The notes: a model not told the origin generated them from the letters alone. A stretch of DNA of 47,500 nucleotides from Heyndrickxia shackletonii (GCF_001420715.1 NZ_LJJC01000006.1:1-47500), one strand, 5' to 3'; numbered from the stretch's first letter, positions 17,012 through 25,588 are shown. A program made the numbers and translations.

Positions 17012-17161
17012 TTGTCTAGCTACAGCGCCTATCGACTAGCAAACTTCCGGTCTCATCCCTACGATAAGTTAACATCAGCTCCTGAACTACCTCGCTGTGT
17101 TTCCTTTATCTCAGTCGAAGCCCTACAGTTTGTACGTCGATGGACAGGTGCTTTCGCTTTT
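17012..17161 (-). repeat. Dispersed intergenic palindromic repeat, copy D
   Basis: Reading the minus strand gives AAAGCGAAAGCACC at the left, CTTCGACTGAGATAAAGGAA, ACACAGCGAGGTAGTTCAGG, TTAACTTATCGTAGGGA and TCGATAGGCGCTGTAGCTAG at the right. It has the same module order as copy C in the opposite orientation, downstream of the permease. Confidence 0.85.
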
Positions 17162-17320
17162 TGTATTTGTGAACATTTTGTTTCTCATTAAATTATCATT
17201 TTCCTTTCATGAAACTTTAGGATTCACGTATTATGATGTATTTAGTCTTACAGACAAGCAGCAGCAAAATACTAACTAGACTCTTCCCCCCAAAAAAGAT
17301 GTCTAGTACCTCCTTTATTG

Positions 17321-17344
17321 TGCCGGCCGTGTGCCGGTTTTTTC
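17321..17344 (+). terminator. Possible terminator hairpin in a gene-free spacer
   Basis: CCGGC and GCCGG pair around a 5-nt loop, followed by TTTTTT. No gene on the plus strand precedes it within 300 bp. The spacer 16946-17577 otherwise holds the permease terminator, repeat copy D and the 21-bp tandem array. This may be a relic or end an unrecognised transcript. Confidence 0.4.
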
Positions 17345-17354
17345 ATTATTTTTA

Positions 17355-17463
17355 AATTGGCGGGATTATTAAGGATTCTCGCGGGATTAACCGAGAATTT
17401 GGCCGAATTAATTCAAATTTTCGCGGGATTGTTGAGGAAATTGGCGGGATTATCTTTAAATTC
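17355..17463. repeat. 21-bp tandem repeat, five units
   Basis: The core GCGGGATT (once GCCGAATT) starts at 17360, 17381, 17402, 17423 and 17444, exactly 21 bp apart. Between cores the sequence is A/T-rich and less conserved. Because 21 is divisible by 3, short frames with 7-residue periodicity exist on both strands (LAGLxxI on plus, IPP/IPR on minus). I see no ribosome binding site that would make either convincing. Confidence 0.85.
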
Positions 17464-17577
17464 TTCGAAAAAAGAGCAAAGTATGGAGGTTCCCATTTTG
17501 AACAGAATAAAAGTATTAAAATATAAGCGTATATTACAAGAATCAGTTTAAATTTTAATACCTTCACCAATCTAAAT

Positions 17578-18186
17578 TCAATTAACTCCCTTATGTTTAT
17601 TATCTCCTTGACTCAATTCCTCGACTCTTGCCGGGCGGATTAACATGATCGGGCATATAAATAAAAACATTAATGAAAATAGATACAAAATAATCGCAAT
17701 CGGAAATGCATCCGGTACTTCGGCTCCTAATGTAATGCGATATACAATAGCCCCTAAACCAATAATGGCGCCGCATACTGCATATATAATCAGTCCAAAT
17801 TTTGATCCAGGCTTTATAAAACCTAGCGCAACATTTTCAGCAATACGATAAGATACTATTCCTAAAAAGATTAGAACCACTATCTCTATCCAAAAGAAGA
17901 TGCTTCCATAAAATATCCTTAGAATGGGTTCTACAAAAAAGATCGCCATCTCTATCATCATGACAAATGATAATAAAGAAAAGTAACGCTTGCTAGCGTG
18001 CTTATGTCTCCCTAAAAAGACGAGAAACATAGGCACTGCCAGCAATGCAAGGATTTCATTCACTATCGCTAATGGGCATGACTCTTTTGGAACAAAGCTT
18101 GTTATAAACCCAAGAAAGGCCAACAATATATAAGTTTGGATAACCCTGCTCTTTTTGAAATTAACAATTTGTTGATAAGCCGCCAA
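17578..18186 (-). CDS. Six-TM membrane protein of unknown function, copy 2
   Basis: I do not recognise a family. The roughly 200-aa protein has about six hydrophobic segments, with charged residues only in short loops and a basic N-terminus (QQIVNFKKSR). It is plainly a paralogue of the protein at 25974-26579. Shared stretches include PILRIFYGS, SYRIAEN, KPGSKFGLIIYAVCG and CPIMLIRP. I prefer a TTG start at 18186, with AGGTGG 5 nt upstream. A GTG at 18195 lacks a binding site. The start lies inside the end of the preceding pseudogene, as in the intact copy, which suggests translational coupling. It is the last gene of the pilus-associated cluster and I see no strong terminator after it. Confidence 0.75.
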   Translation of the reverse strand: MAAYQQIVNFKKSRVIQTYILLAFLGFITSFVPKESCPLAIVNEILALLAVPMFLVFLGRHKHASKRYFSLLSFVMMIEMAIFFVEPILRIFYGSIFFWIEIVVLIFLGIVSYRIAENVALGFIKPGSKFGLIIYAVCGAIIGLGAIVYRITLGAEVPDAFPIAIILYLFSLMFLFICPIMLIRPARVEELSQGDNKHKGVN

Positions 18187-18828
18187 ATAGACCACCTAAC
18201 TTTTTAAATGTTGATGAAAATCCTTTGCTTATTTTACTGCCAATTTGTTTTGCCTTTTCATAGCCTTTCTTCGCACCAGAGGCAATCCCATCATATCCAT
18301 ATTTTACTCCGTCTCTGACCGCTCCTTTTATTTTTCTTCCTGTAGCGGTACCACTTATTAAATAGGTTACTATTTTTCCCTGTAACTCCATATCTGGAAT
18401 TACCTTTATAATTAAACCCGAAGCCGGCATATCCTGCAGCTCCCGCTTGTGCTACTTTATCTGCAAATCCTAATTTATATGTTTTATAATCCCGAATACC
18501 TCCGATTATGTGCCCAAGCATCCCATGCTTGGATCCGATGACTTAAATAATAGATTAAGGAAAGATGGATTTTCATTTCCTTCACCAGATGAACCCGTGC
18601 CTGTCTGACCTTGGCTCCCTTGCGCGGCATTGCCACCATTCGGACTTTGACCTCTTTGAGCTAGTTTCCTCCTTTAATTGGAGCACCTGGATTGATAGCC
18701 TTTCCGGGTGTAATCGGCGTTCCCGGTGAAATAAATGCTGCAAAACTGACAGCAGGGGAGACTATCCAAAATGTAAGGACAAAAACTAGCAGTAAACCTA
18801 TAAATCTTTCAATTTTCCTTCCCCTCAA
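18161..18828 (-). pseudogene. Broken copy of the hexad-repeat secreted protein gene
   Basis: This is a decayed paralogue of the gene at 26569-28194. From a TTG at 18828 it encodes a signal peptide and PG hexads (PGTPITPGKAINPGAPIKGG), then stops at TAG about codon 54. Remnants follow in the right order: a single QSPNGGNAAQG repeat, NENPSFLNLLFK, a frameshift, RDYKTY..GFADKVAQAGAAGYAGFGF, and GVTGK. A deletion of roughly 160 codons with a frame change then joins GVTGK to VTYLISGTATGRK. The paralogue's TAA stop has become TTA, adding four residues. At least four independent lesions show the gene is dead. Its ends still flank functional-looking neighbours. Confidence 0.92.
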
Positions 18829-18844
18829 ATAAAATCACCCCAAT

Positions 18845-20224
18845 CTATTGGGTATTCACATTGTATTTGTCTTCTAGTACTTTTAATGCCTCTCCATAGC
18901 TCTTCTCATTTAATGCCTTTAACTCCTGATTAAACTGATCAATTTCCGTTTTAATCCATTGATGATACTCATTATTTTTGTTATTTAAATAATCGAATGC
19001 TTCATTATCCATTAGCTTGTTTTGATAAAACTTACTTAATAGGAAGCTAATATCCGTTTTTTCGTCTACTTCTTTTCTTTCTTCTTCCGTAACATATCCG
19101 AAAATGGATAACTCATTTTTCACCTTTTTTATTCTAAGTTCTTGTTCTCCGTGCGCTTTCCATTCCTTCCACTGTTCTGCTACATTTTTAATATTATCTA
19201 GCTGCTTTTGAAGTTCACCCTGATTTTTCACCGTTTCATAAATTCCTTTTGTGGCATTTGCAATTTGCTTTAATTCGTTTTGTCCTTTACTATCAACATC
19301 AAAACCAATCACATTGATAATAGGGGACACATTTGAATCATATAAATCCTTTGCCGCCCCAATTGGGTCATCATTACAGGTTGATATTCCGTCACTCACC
19401 AAATAGACAATATTCGTATTATTTTCCCCATTGAATTTTTCTAAGTCCTTTTTGGCCTCATTTAACGCTAAACCTGTTGGTGTCCAACCCTTTGGTGAAA
19501 ATTTATTTAAAGCCTGTTTAAAAGGTTGATCACTATAATTAGACATTGAATAGACAATCTCACTGCTGCCACAGGACAGACTTTTATCCGAGTCCGCACC
19601 GCTGCCTTTATGGCCATAAACTCTCAGCCCAACTCTAGCTTGCTTAGGGAGTTCACTGACAAAAGAAAGAATCGACTCTTTAGCGATATCCATTTTTGAT
19701 TTCCCATCAATAATTTCTGCCATGCTGCCGGAAGCATCCAATAAAATTTCAACATTTAGGTTGTCTTTAAATTGATACCTTGGGTCTTTTATATTCGGGT
19801 CACCTATAGATTGAAACTTTAATTGATTGATAGCTTCTTCAGGTCCTTGAAATCCTTGCTGTACTTTTTCCAGTAATTTGGTATAAAATAGATCCAATTC
19901 ATCATGTGTTGGTTTCGAAGAAATATTCGGCAAATCTTTCAACTGATTTAAAAGCTCTTCATCATTATCTAATTCATGTTTAAATCCTGCCAATTCCCCT
20001 GCTGGCAGATTGGATAATTCTTGATAGGTGGATGGCAGAGGGGGAACCCCGATTTTACTATGTTCCTCATTCTCCGGATTGCTTGAAGATACTTCTTTAC
20101 TAGCATTTGTTTCGGTTGTTGTATTTTCGTGGGAATCTTGAACCTCCACTTTACTCTTTGTATTCTCACAACCTATTAAAACTACTGCAATAATTACTAG
20201 AATCAAAAATGTTCTGACCTTCAA
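18845..20224 (-). CDS. VWA-domain lipoprotein, copy 2
   Basis: The predicted product is an outer-surface lipoprotein. The TTG at 20224 fits the binding site AAGGAT and aligns with the paralogue. A GTG three codons earlier gives 462 aa, and the residue numbers here use that frame. The lipobox is VLIGC with Cys22. An Asn/Glu/Ser-rich linker and a helical region (about 65-150) precede the VWA domain (about 160-350). The VWA domain has a complete MIDAS: Asp166-Ser168-Ser170 (DASGS), Thr in GWTPTG near 251, and Asp281 (VSDG). A charged, probably coiled C-terminal helix follows. It closely resembles the lipoprotein at 28211-29602. An intact MIDAS suggests metal-dependent protein binding. The binding partner is unknown. 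The surrounding genes are Tad pilus genes. Confidence 0.85.
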   Translation of the reverse strand: MKVRTFLILVIIAVVLIGCENTKSKVEVQDSHENTTTETNASKEVSSSNPENEEHSKIGVPPLPSTYQELSNLPAGELAGFKHELDNDEELLNQLKDLPNISSKPTHDELDLFYTKLLEKVQQGFQGPEEAINQLKFQSIGDPNIKDPRYQFKDNLNVEILLDASGSMAEIIDGKSKMDIAKESILSFVSELPKQARVGLRVYGHKGSGADSDKSLSCGSSEIVYSMSNYSDQPFKQALNKFSPKGWTPTGLALNEAKKDLEKFNGENNTNIVYLVSDGISTCNDDPIGAAKDLYDSNVSPIINVIGFDVDSKGQNELKQIANATKGIYETVKNQGELQKQLDNIKNVAEQWKEWKAHGEQELRIKKVKNELSIFGYVTEEERKEVDEKTDISFLLSKFYQNKLMDNEAFDYLNNKNNEYHQWIKTEIDQFNQELKALNEKSYGEALKVLEDKYNVNTQ

Positions 20225-20263
20225 TCCCTTCACATCCTTCTTGGAAAATCTAAATCTCGTAGA

Positions 20264-20428
20264 TTAATCCCAATATTCCCAAGTATGCATCTTTGATCTT
20301 TTAAAAAAACAAAAAAATAATAAGGTACACCAGAGACAAACCACAATAGCGGTAAGAGGAAATTTCCCGTCTACAATAAGCCGCTCCAACACTGAAACTG
20401 GAACAAAATGAGGTAAAATTTTCTCCAT
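20264..20428 (-). CDS. Possible 54-aa single-TM protein
   Basis: A short open frame starts at ATG 20428 and ends at TAA 20264 (54 codons). It begins MEKILPHFVPVSVLERL. A hydrophobic, Cys-rich segment spans about residues 24-42, followed by a basic stretch FKRSKMHTW. GAGAG lies a few bases upstream, a weak ribosome binding site. It occupies most of a 283-bp spacer in an otherwise tightly packed co-directional cluster. I cannot assign a function. It could be a chance frame, but the membrane-protein-like layout and position favour a real small gene. Confidence 0.4.
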   Translation of the reverse strand: MEKILPHFVPVSVLERLIVDGKFPLTAIVVCLWCTLLFFCFFKRSKMHTWEYWD

Positions 20429-20516
20429 CTTTTCTCTCTTTTCAACATTGGCACTCTCTTATTACTCATTTACTTTGGTTAATTTTTAACCTAAAGAAAA
20501 AACAAAATAGGATCAT

Positions 20517-21236
20517 TTACGCTAAATATTTTTTGCATGTAACGGCCGACGGATCTGTTTCTAATTCCTGATTCCATTTGGATGTAAATAAACTTACAAG
20601 TATTACATTAAACGGGAAAACAATCATATTTATTAGCATCTGGAATAAGACAATGGGGAAATAACTATTTGTTACGGCAGATATTGCGAATAATCCTAAG
20701 TATCCGGCGCATGCATCAATGAAACTTGCAAAAATAATGATAGCTATTAAGGGGAAAAAGTACTTTTTCCCTATTTTCCCCGCTTTTTTTAAGCTTCTTG
20801 ACATTGTTTTTTCCTCAAATATCATGATTTGTGGTGTTAAGTAGAACCAAACCATCAACAAAATTCCAGGAATGATTAACAATAAAAGGCCAAACACAAC
20901 AGCTATCGAAAAAATAATACTAAAAAGAAAAACAGCTGATCCATATTTTAGAAATGATACATATGCCTTACTTAACGGCTTTTCCTCTCCCTCTATATCA
21001 CTTTTGACTAATTGAATAAATGGCACTTGAACAATAATTAGTAAAAATAACATAAAAAATAGATTCGTAAAGTCTGCTACAAAATCAGCGCCAGTAATCG
21101 AAGCGATTTGATACACAGCTCCCGAAATAATATTGTGAATAACTAGAAAAGGTAGTGTTATGGTTAAGGACAGTATGAGGATAGAGTAAAAATTTCTATT
21201 GTATATTGAAAATCCTTCAATAATAGTTTTCATCAT
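20517..21236 (-). CDS. Polytopic membrane protein, YciC/DUF975-like
   Basis: The 239-aa protein has about six TM segments. The mid-protein stretch LLLIIPGILLMVWFYLTPQI followed by EKTMSRSLKKAGKIGKKYFF is the pattern I associate with YciC/DUF975-type proteins (PG in a TM end, then an S-K-rich cytoplasmic loop). It shares the opening IYNRN and overall plan with the protein at 24929-25588, so the two are probably diverged paralogues. There are two adjacent ATGs. The second (21233) is better spaced from GGAG. The role is unknown. Its position suggests service to the pilus-associated cargo. Confidence 0.7.
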   Translation of the reverse strand: MMKTIIEGFSIYNRNFYSILILSLTITLPFLVIHNIISGAVYQIASITGADFVADFTNLFFMLFLLIIVQVPFIQLVKSDIEGEEKPLSKAYVSFLKYGSAVFLFSIIFSIAVVFGLLLLIIPGILLMVWFYLTPQIMIFEEKTMSRSLKKAGKIGKKYFFPLIAIIIFASFIDACAGYLGLFAISAVTNSYFPIVLFQMLINMIVFPFNVILVSLFTSKWNQELETDPSAVTCKKYLA

Positions 21237-21251
21237 TCACTCCAATAAAAA

Positions 21252-22103
21252 TTAGTTTCTTAAAAGCGGTAATATATCGTGTTGGAAACAGTATTCCGTT
21301 TCCTTTTGATCCAATTCTTTGAAAGCTTCAATCCCTGCTTCTCCTTTCGGTAGATCAAAAACACTTCCAACCCTTTTATCGATATAATTATCTAGAGACT
21401 TTTGCAATCTTTTTACATTTCTTGGATTCGTATAATTGGATAATTGTTTTCTTAAACTCTGGTACTCTTTTTTCTTTGGGTTATTTTCATGCTCCTCCAA
21501 ATATTGAAGTACCTTTTGAATGGAGTCGAACGTTTCCCATTGTGTTATCCCCTGTTTGTGAATAACTAATGAATATTTTGAAAGTATCTGTTCAGCTTCC
21601 TTCGCATGTTCTTCCGTTAAAATATGATTGGTTAGTCGGACATCTGTATCAGATTTAATTAAAAAATCTTCAATATCTATCAATTCCTTTTGACCTTCTA
21701 TAAACGTATCTGCCATAGAATATATTTTTTCAATATCTTGCTTTATAGGATCAATATCGAATCGGACTTCTTTTAAATAAAGATCTAACCATCCTTTAAT
21801 ATGATGCATAACTTCGGTTGGCCGATTTATTTCATCCTTTATTTTACGTGATGCAGATACAATTACATTATTGTAATTATTAATCTTTCTACATATTTTG
21901 ATTGCTTCATTCCGCTCAACAATTATTCCATCCTTTGTGACGATTAGAATACCCTTTACACTATTTTGCGAGGTATAATATGCCACATAGTGATAATCGT
22001 TATTTCTATAACGAAAAATATAGTTAAAACACTGATATTTCTCAAACATTTTTTTGTGTTTTTTTATTTGTTGTTCTACTTTTTGAGATAGTATTGTTTG
22101 CAT
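21252..22103 (-). CDS. Cytoplasmic protein of unknown function, pilus cluster
   Basis: I do not recognise this 283-aa protein. It has no signal peptide or TM segment and is rich in Lys, Glu and Ile. There is a beta-like N-terminal region (YNYIFRYRNNDYHYVAYYT) and long predicted helices to the end, with a Cys in EYCFQHDILPLLRN at the C-terminus. GGGGA lies upstream of the ATG. It begins 3 bp after the stop of the hexad-repeat secreted protein at 22107-23381, so the two are likely co-translated. A chaperone or immunity-like partner is possible but only inferred from the coupling. Confidence 0.65.
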   Translation of the reverse strand: MQTILSQKVEQQIKKHKKMFEKYQCFNYIFRYRNNDYHYVAYYTSQNSVKGILIVTKDGIIVERNEAIKICRKINNYNNVIVSASRKIKDEINRPTEVMHHIKGWLDLYLKEVRFDIDPIKQDIEKIYSMADTFIEGQKELIDIEDFLIKSDTDVRLTNHILTEEHAKEAEQILSKYSLVIHKQGITQWETFDSIQKVLQYLEEHENNPKKKEYQSLRKQLSNYTNPRNVKRLQKSLDNYIDKRVGSVFDLPKGEAGIEAFKELDQKETEYCFQHDILPLLRN

Positions 22104-22106
22104 TTT

Positions 22107-23381
22107 TTATCCCCACGAAAAGAATTTTTTAAGCTTACTGCCAAATGTCTTTACTTTATCAACTGTTGTTTTTACTGCATTACTGATAGTTTTCTTTGGA
22201 TTTTTGAAAAACTCTGCAATCTTTTTCCTGTTTTTGTATACTACACTTCCTAATTTTAATGCTCCTCCAATCACAATCATACCGATCCCAACAGCCGCTC
22301 CAGCTCCAGATGCAGTAACTATGGTTCCACCGCTCATAAGCATATCTCCAAGACTGCCTACACTATCGGCAATAGCATTTTTCCTTTCTTCACCAGGTTT
22401 AGCATGAATGGCTTTATTGATATTAATTCCCATATCAATACCAGATGTTACAACTCCTACCGCAGCTACACCCGCATTAAACTTTGAGACAGGGCCAAGA
22501 TTAAGTACTGATCGAGCGTCTACAATCCCGCCTTGCAAGCTTGCGTTTTTGGAGATTTTGTAATAATTTAATAGCTTGAAAGATTTCTTAGTTGTATCAA
22601 CACCTAATTTACCATTATCATAGATGCCTTTATATTTGTCATATTCTTTATTAATATCCTCAAAGAAGGTTCCCTTAGTTGCTAGTTTATAGGTGGCGGA
22701 AGTTAAATTCCACTTATACTTTCCATTTTCCTTCAAAAAATCTCTTGTTGATATTGATTCGTTTGTTTGCTCTAATTTAATTAAATTATTCACGTATTTC
22801 GCTGTATTAACTCCAACATCTTTTATTGCAAATTTACCTAGTTCCCACGGATCAATTTTTGCTTCATTATCTTTATTGGCATTGTTCTTATCATTCCCAC
22901 TCTGATTATTTTTGTTTGCCCCGTTATCACCAGAAATTTGGTTAGGCGCTTTTCCGTCTGAATGGGATGAGTTTTGACTATTTTTATATGTATCTATGAT
23001 GGATTCATATTGTTGTGAGTTGGGTTGGATGGATGTGTAGGTTCCGTCTTTATTGGGCTTATATATGGTAAATGTTCCATCTCCATTGGGAATAATAACG
23101 GTACCGTCAGGCATCTGTGTAGGATTGGCAGGTCCATTTGTTTGAACACCATTTTTGTTTCCACCACCACTTTGATCTCCTGATGTTATTGAATCACCAG
23201 GATACATGGGACTTCCTGGAACGATTGGAGTTCCTGGATTAATAGGGGTGCCTGGTGTAAGAGGAGTTCCTGGGGTCATTGCTTTTCCTGGTGTAATTGC
23301 CAATACATAATAGGACATCGAAAAAAACAATGCATAGAAAATAACAAAAATAATTAATGCTTTTCTAAAGTATTTCCTCAT
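22107..23381 (-). CDS. Secreted PG-hexad protein with glycine-rich C-terminus
   Basis: The family is not recognised. The 424 aa include a signal peptide (1-28). Six-residue units follow from residue 30 to about 68 (TPGKAM, TPGTPL, TPGTPI, NPGTPI, VPGSPM, YPGDSI). A Gly/Asn linker and three DGT-containing beta-like units (91-120) lead to an Asn/Lys-rich spacer, then a folded region from about 175. Residues 345-380 are Gly/Ala-rich and hydrophobic. The C-terminus is a basic amphipathic tail ending KLKKFFSWG. It shares its plan with the protein at 26569-28194. There is no LPXTG motif. AAGGAGGGG precedes the ATG. I infer an exported cargo or adhesin. A toxin-like C-terminus is a speculation based on the Gly-rich hydrophobic region. 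Confidence 0.75.
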   Translation of the reverse strand: MRKYFRKALIIFVIFYALFFSMSYYVLAITPGKAMTPGTPLTPGTPINPGTPIVPGSPMYPGDSITSGDQSGGGNKNGVQTNGPANPTQMPDGTVIIPNGDGTFTIYKPNKDGTYTSIQPNSQQYESIIDTYKNSQNSSHSDGKAPNQISGDNGANKNNQSGNDKNNANKDNEAKIDPWELGKFAIKDVGVNTAKYVNNLIKLEQTNESISTRDFLKENGKYKWNLTSATYKLATKGTFFEDINKEYDKYKGIYDNGKLGVDTTKKSFKLLNYYKISKNASLQGGIVDARSVLNLGPVSKFNAGVAAVGVVTSGIDMGININKAIHAKPGEERKNAIADSVGSLGDMLMSGGTIVTASGAGAAVGIGMIVIGGALKLGSVVYKNRKKIAEFFKNPKKTISNAVKTTVDKVKTFGSKLKKFFSWG

Positions 23382-23396
23382 ATTTCCCCTCCTTAC

Positions 23397-24059
23397 TTAC
23401 TCCAATGAATATGTCTCTTCTCCCCAACCTAATCGATGAATAAAGTCTATCTTTGGTCCGCTTCCCTTTTGAGGAATATCTTTCTCTATTTTCTCCAAGA
23501 ACTTCTCTCGTTCTTGGCCCTTAAAATGCACTACCGCTTTTACTTGAACACGTTCATTTTTAAAAACAGTCATTACCGATTTACTTGGGTCCCCTTCATT
23601 TCTTTGGATGACATCTGTAGCTGCCTTTTTCATTTCCACCAATTTTGCACCTATTGCATCAGATACGAATTTTTCCAACTTTTCATCTGTTCCTGGTAAT
23701 GTGGATTCTACTATATTATCAATAGCTTGAATCTTTGCCTCGTTACGTGAATAGCCCCGTGCCAATAATTTTTTTTCTTCCTCAGAAATCCTAAAAGAAA
23801 GCATATCCTTTTCAAGGAATGTTTCCCCTTCAAATTTCTTGATTTGATACTGGTCATAATCACTTACAGCACCTCTAATGCCATCATATAACACATCTGT
23901 TGCCGCAATACTTGCCTGGTCAGCCGCATTTGAAGCCTGTTGTTTTGCAGCAAAAACTCCACTGATATTTAAAATAAGAACCATCATGAGTCCCATGATA
24001 AAAATAATCCAAATCAAATAGAATGTAGCATTTCCAGTCTGGTCTAAATATTTTTTCAT
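23397..24059 (-). CDS. TadG-like pilus assembly protein, short form
   Basis: The 220-aa protein has an N-terminal TM helix preceded by TGNATFYLIW. The mature region begins AAKQQASNAADQASIAATDVLYDG, the pattern of the TadE/TadG-like Flp pilus-assembly domain. The rest is a soluble extracellular domain rich in Lys and Glu. A prepilin-type Gly is present (Gly9), but the usual Glu at +5 is Tyr, so processing is doubtful. Many TadG proteins carry a VWA domain, and this one does not. VWA domains occur in neighbouring lipoproteins. It overlaps tadE by an ATGA junction. Confidence 0.78.
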   Translation of the reverse strand: MKKYLDQTGNATFYLIWIIFIMGLMMVLILNISGVFAAKQQASNAADQASIAATDVLYDGIRGAVSDYDQYQIKKFEGETFLEKDMLSFRISEEEKKLLARGYSRNEAKIQAIDNIVESTLPGTDEKLEKFVSDAIGAKLVEMKKAATDVIQRNEGDPSKSVMTVFKNERVQVKAVVHFKGQEREKFLEKIEKDIPQKGSGPKIDFIHRLGWGEETYSLE

Positions 24060-24478
24060 CTCATCACCCGGCTGCTCGTTTTTTCATTAAAATCGATGGA
24101 TGTTGCCTTTTTCCATTTATCAGGGACAAAAACGAGTTGATGCTTTAAATCCAGCTTTACTTCAAAATCTGTATTAATCGGCATGGAAGGATTTTCAACA
24201 CCACTGCTGTCGACTGAAACCACTTGGAAATCTGCCAAAGATAGTATTGAGCTTTTCCCGATCACTTCCAATGCCTTATCTTTCGCTTTAACGGAATCTT
24301 CCTCTAATGCATATACCTTTGCCGCTTCATTTGCTGCGGCCTTTGCTGTCATTAATGCATACCCAGAAGCAACAACCTGCCAAAGTAACAAAAACAGTAT
24401 AAAATAAAACGGAAGAATCCCTAAAAATTCAAAACTTAAAGCACCATCTTCATTTTTCAATAGTTTTTTCATTTTCAT
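24056..24478 (-). CDS. tadE: TadE-like minor pseudopilin
   Basis: The 140-aa protein has a short basic leader and a prepilin-type site EDG|ALSFEF, giving Glu at +5 of the mature protein. A hydrophobic helix follows (about 18-42), then AAANEAAKVYA, typical of TadE. The rest is a small extracellular domain. TadE proteins are minor pseudopilins of the Tad machine. It overlaps its upstream neighbour by 4 bp and the TadG-like gene by 4 bp, so translation is tightly coupled. Confidence 0.88.
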   Translation of the reverse strand: MKMKKLLKNEDGALSFEFLGILPFYFILFLLLWQVVASGYALMTAKAAANEAAKVYALEEDSVKAKDKALEVIGKSSILSLADFQVVSVDSSGVENPSMPINTDFEVKLDLKHQLVFVPDKWKKATSIDFNEKTSSRVMR

Positions 24479-24927
24479 AACAAAGCTCTCCCAGCTTTAT
24501 CTAAACGATTGATTTTATATTGCATATACCAAATATGAAACAGTACTAACAAAATAAAATTGAAGTTTTCTTCATCAAATTCATCTTCCAGCAAATCTCT
24601 CAATCTAAAAACAGAATAATAGAGTATAGCTAAAAAGAAGAATGAAAAGATAACATCCAGTGAATCGAAAAAACTCAAACCTAATTCTGTTAAAAATACC
24701 CCTCCAAAAATTTGATAAAGTAAGGAGACACTAAGAAAGATTGTGAATACGTACCACCATTTAAAAGGGATATAATTTTGTTCACGCAACTGTTTAATAT
24801 CTTTTTTTCTGTTTAAGAACCAGTAGCCAATATATATCCCAACAGTTATGATGGATAGGAAAATGACTAAAATAATATTTACCTTTTTAAACACTTTATC
24901 CTCTGAATTTGCAGATTTAAGCCCCAT
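24475..24927 (-). CDS. DUF4234-like membrane protein
   Basis: The 150-aa protein has about four TM segments. The first reads KVNIILVIFLSIITVGIYIG followed by YW, which matches the DUF4234 pattern (helix, T-x-G-I-Y, YW). The second half carries an acidic loop (EDEFDEENFN) and a C-terminal WYMQYKINRLD. It starts 1 bp after the upstream gene and overlaps tadE by 4 bp. Its function is unknown. Its tight coupling to tadE suggests a role in the same envelope machine. Confidence 0.7.
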   Translation of the reverse strand: MGLKSANSEDKVFKKVNIILVIFLSIITVGIYIGYWFLNRKKDIKQLREQNYIPFKWWYVFTIFLSVSLLYQIFGGVFLTELGLSFFDSLDVIFSFFFLAILYYSVFRLRDLLEDEFDEENFNFILLVLFHIWYMQYKINRLDKAGRALL

Positions 24928-24928
24928 A

Positions 24929-25588
24929 TCACTGCCCCTTCAATGCATTTGTATCATTGCGTTGATATTTAATTGTTAAGTAGATATAGATAACTGGAAA
25001 TACTAATGCATTGATAATGCATCGTAAAATAATGAAGAAAAACATATTATTTTCAAACCCTTTTACAATGTAGAGCGCTCCAGACCAAACGAATAGGTTT
25101 AGTGAGATAATAATTAACAAATCAATCAAAATAAATATGTTTTCTTCTTTTAAGATATTCCATGCAGAAGATAAGGAATCCCGAATAGTTGCTTTATTAA
25201 CAAATAAAGGCAATAACAGTATCATAGAAAGACCGATAAACGTAGGAATCAATAGTAGAACAGCGCCATAAACGGCGATGATATAAAATATTAAAGTAAA
25301 TACTAGGACATATCCGAATTGTTTTAAGAAAGCCTTTAGCATATCAACCCATCTGTATGCTTGATCGTTTTGGTCTTTCCAGGCAACGATAAAAAAGGGT
25401 GGAAAAAGAACGGTAAAATTCAAAATAACAAAGAAAAATATCGGAATGTTCGGATGATCAATATCGAGTTGATATACATACTCACTAGCAAGTAATAAAA
25501 AAAACGTTACGGGTATGACAAGAAGTATCGAAGCGATTAAGATATTTATAATGTTTCGATTATAAATATCAATGGTATCCCTAATCAT
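24929..25588 (-). CDS. Polytopic membrane protein, YciC/DUF975-like
   Basis: The 219-aa protein has about six TM segments, starting MIRDTIDIYNRNIINIL. It resembles the protein at 20517-21236 in its opening IYNRN, the central LLLIPTFIGLSMILLLPLF, and the following loop with SLSSAWNILKEEN. AGGTGA lies 6 nt upstream of the ATG. The gene overlaps the upstream gene by 8 bp. No catalytic motif is visible and the function is unknown. Confidence 0.7.
   Translation of the reverse strand: MIRDTIDIYNRNIINILIASILLVIPVTFFLLLASEYVYQLDIDHPNIPIFFFVILNFTVLFPPFFIVAWKDQNDQAYRWVDMLKAFLKQFGYVLVFTLIFYIIAVYGAVLLLIPTFIGLSMILLLPLFVNKATIRDSLSSAWNILKEENIFILIDLLIIISLNLFVWSGALYIVKGFENNMFFFIILRCIINALVFPVIYIYLTIKYQRNDTNALKGQ

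Noticed and set aside
17318-17570. Two short repeat peptides encoded on opposite strands over the 21-bp array
   Set aside because: Neither has a ribosome binding site or a credible start. The open frames follow from the repeat length being divisible by three.
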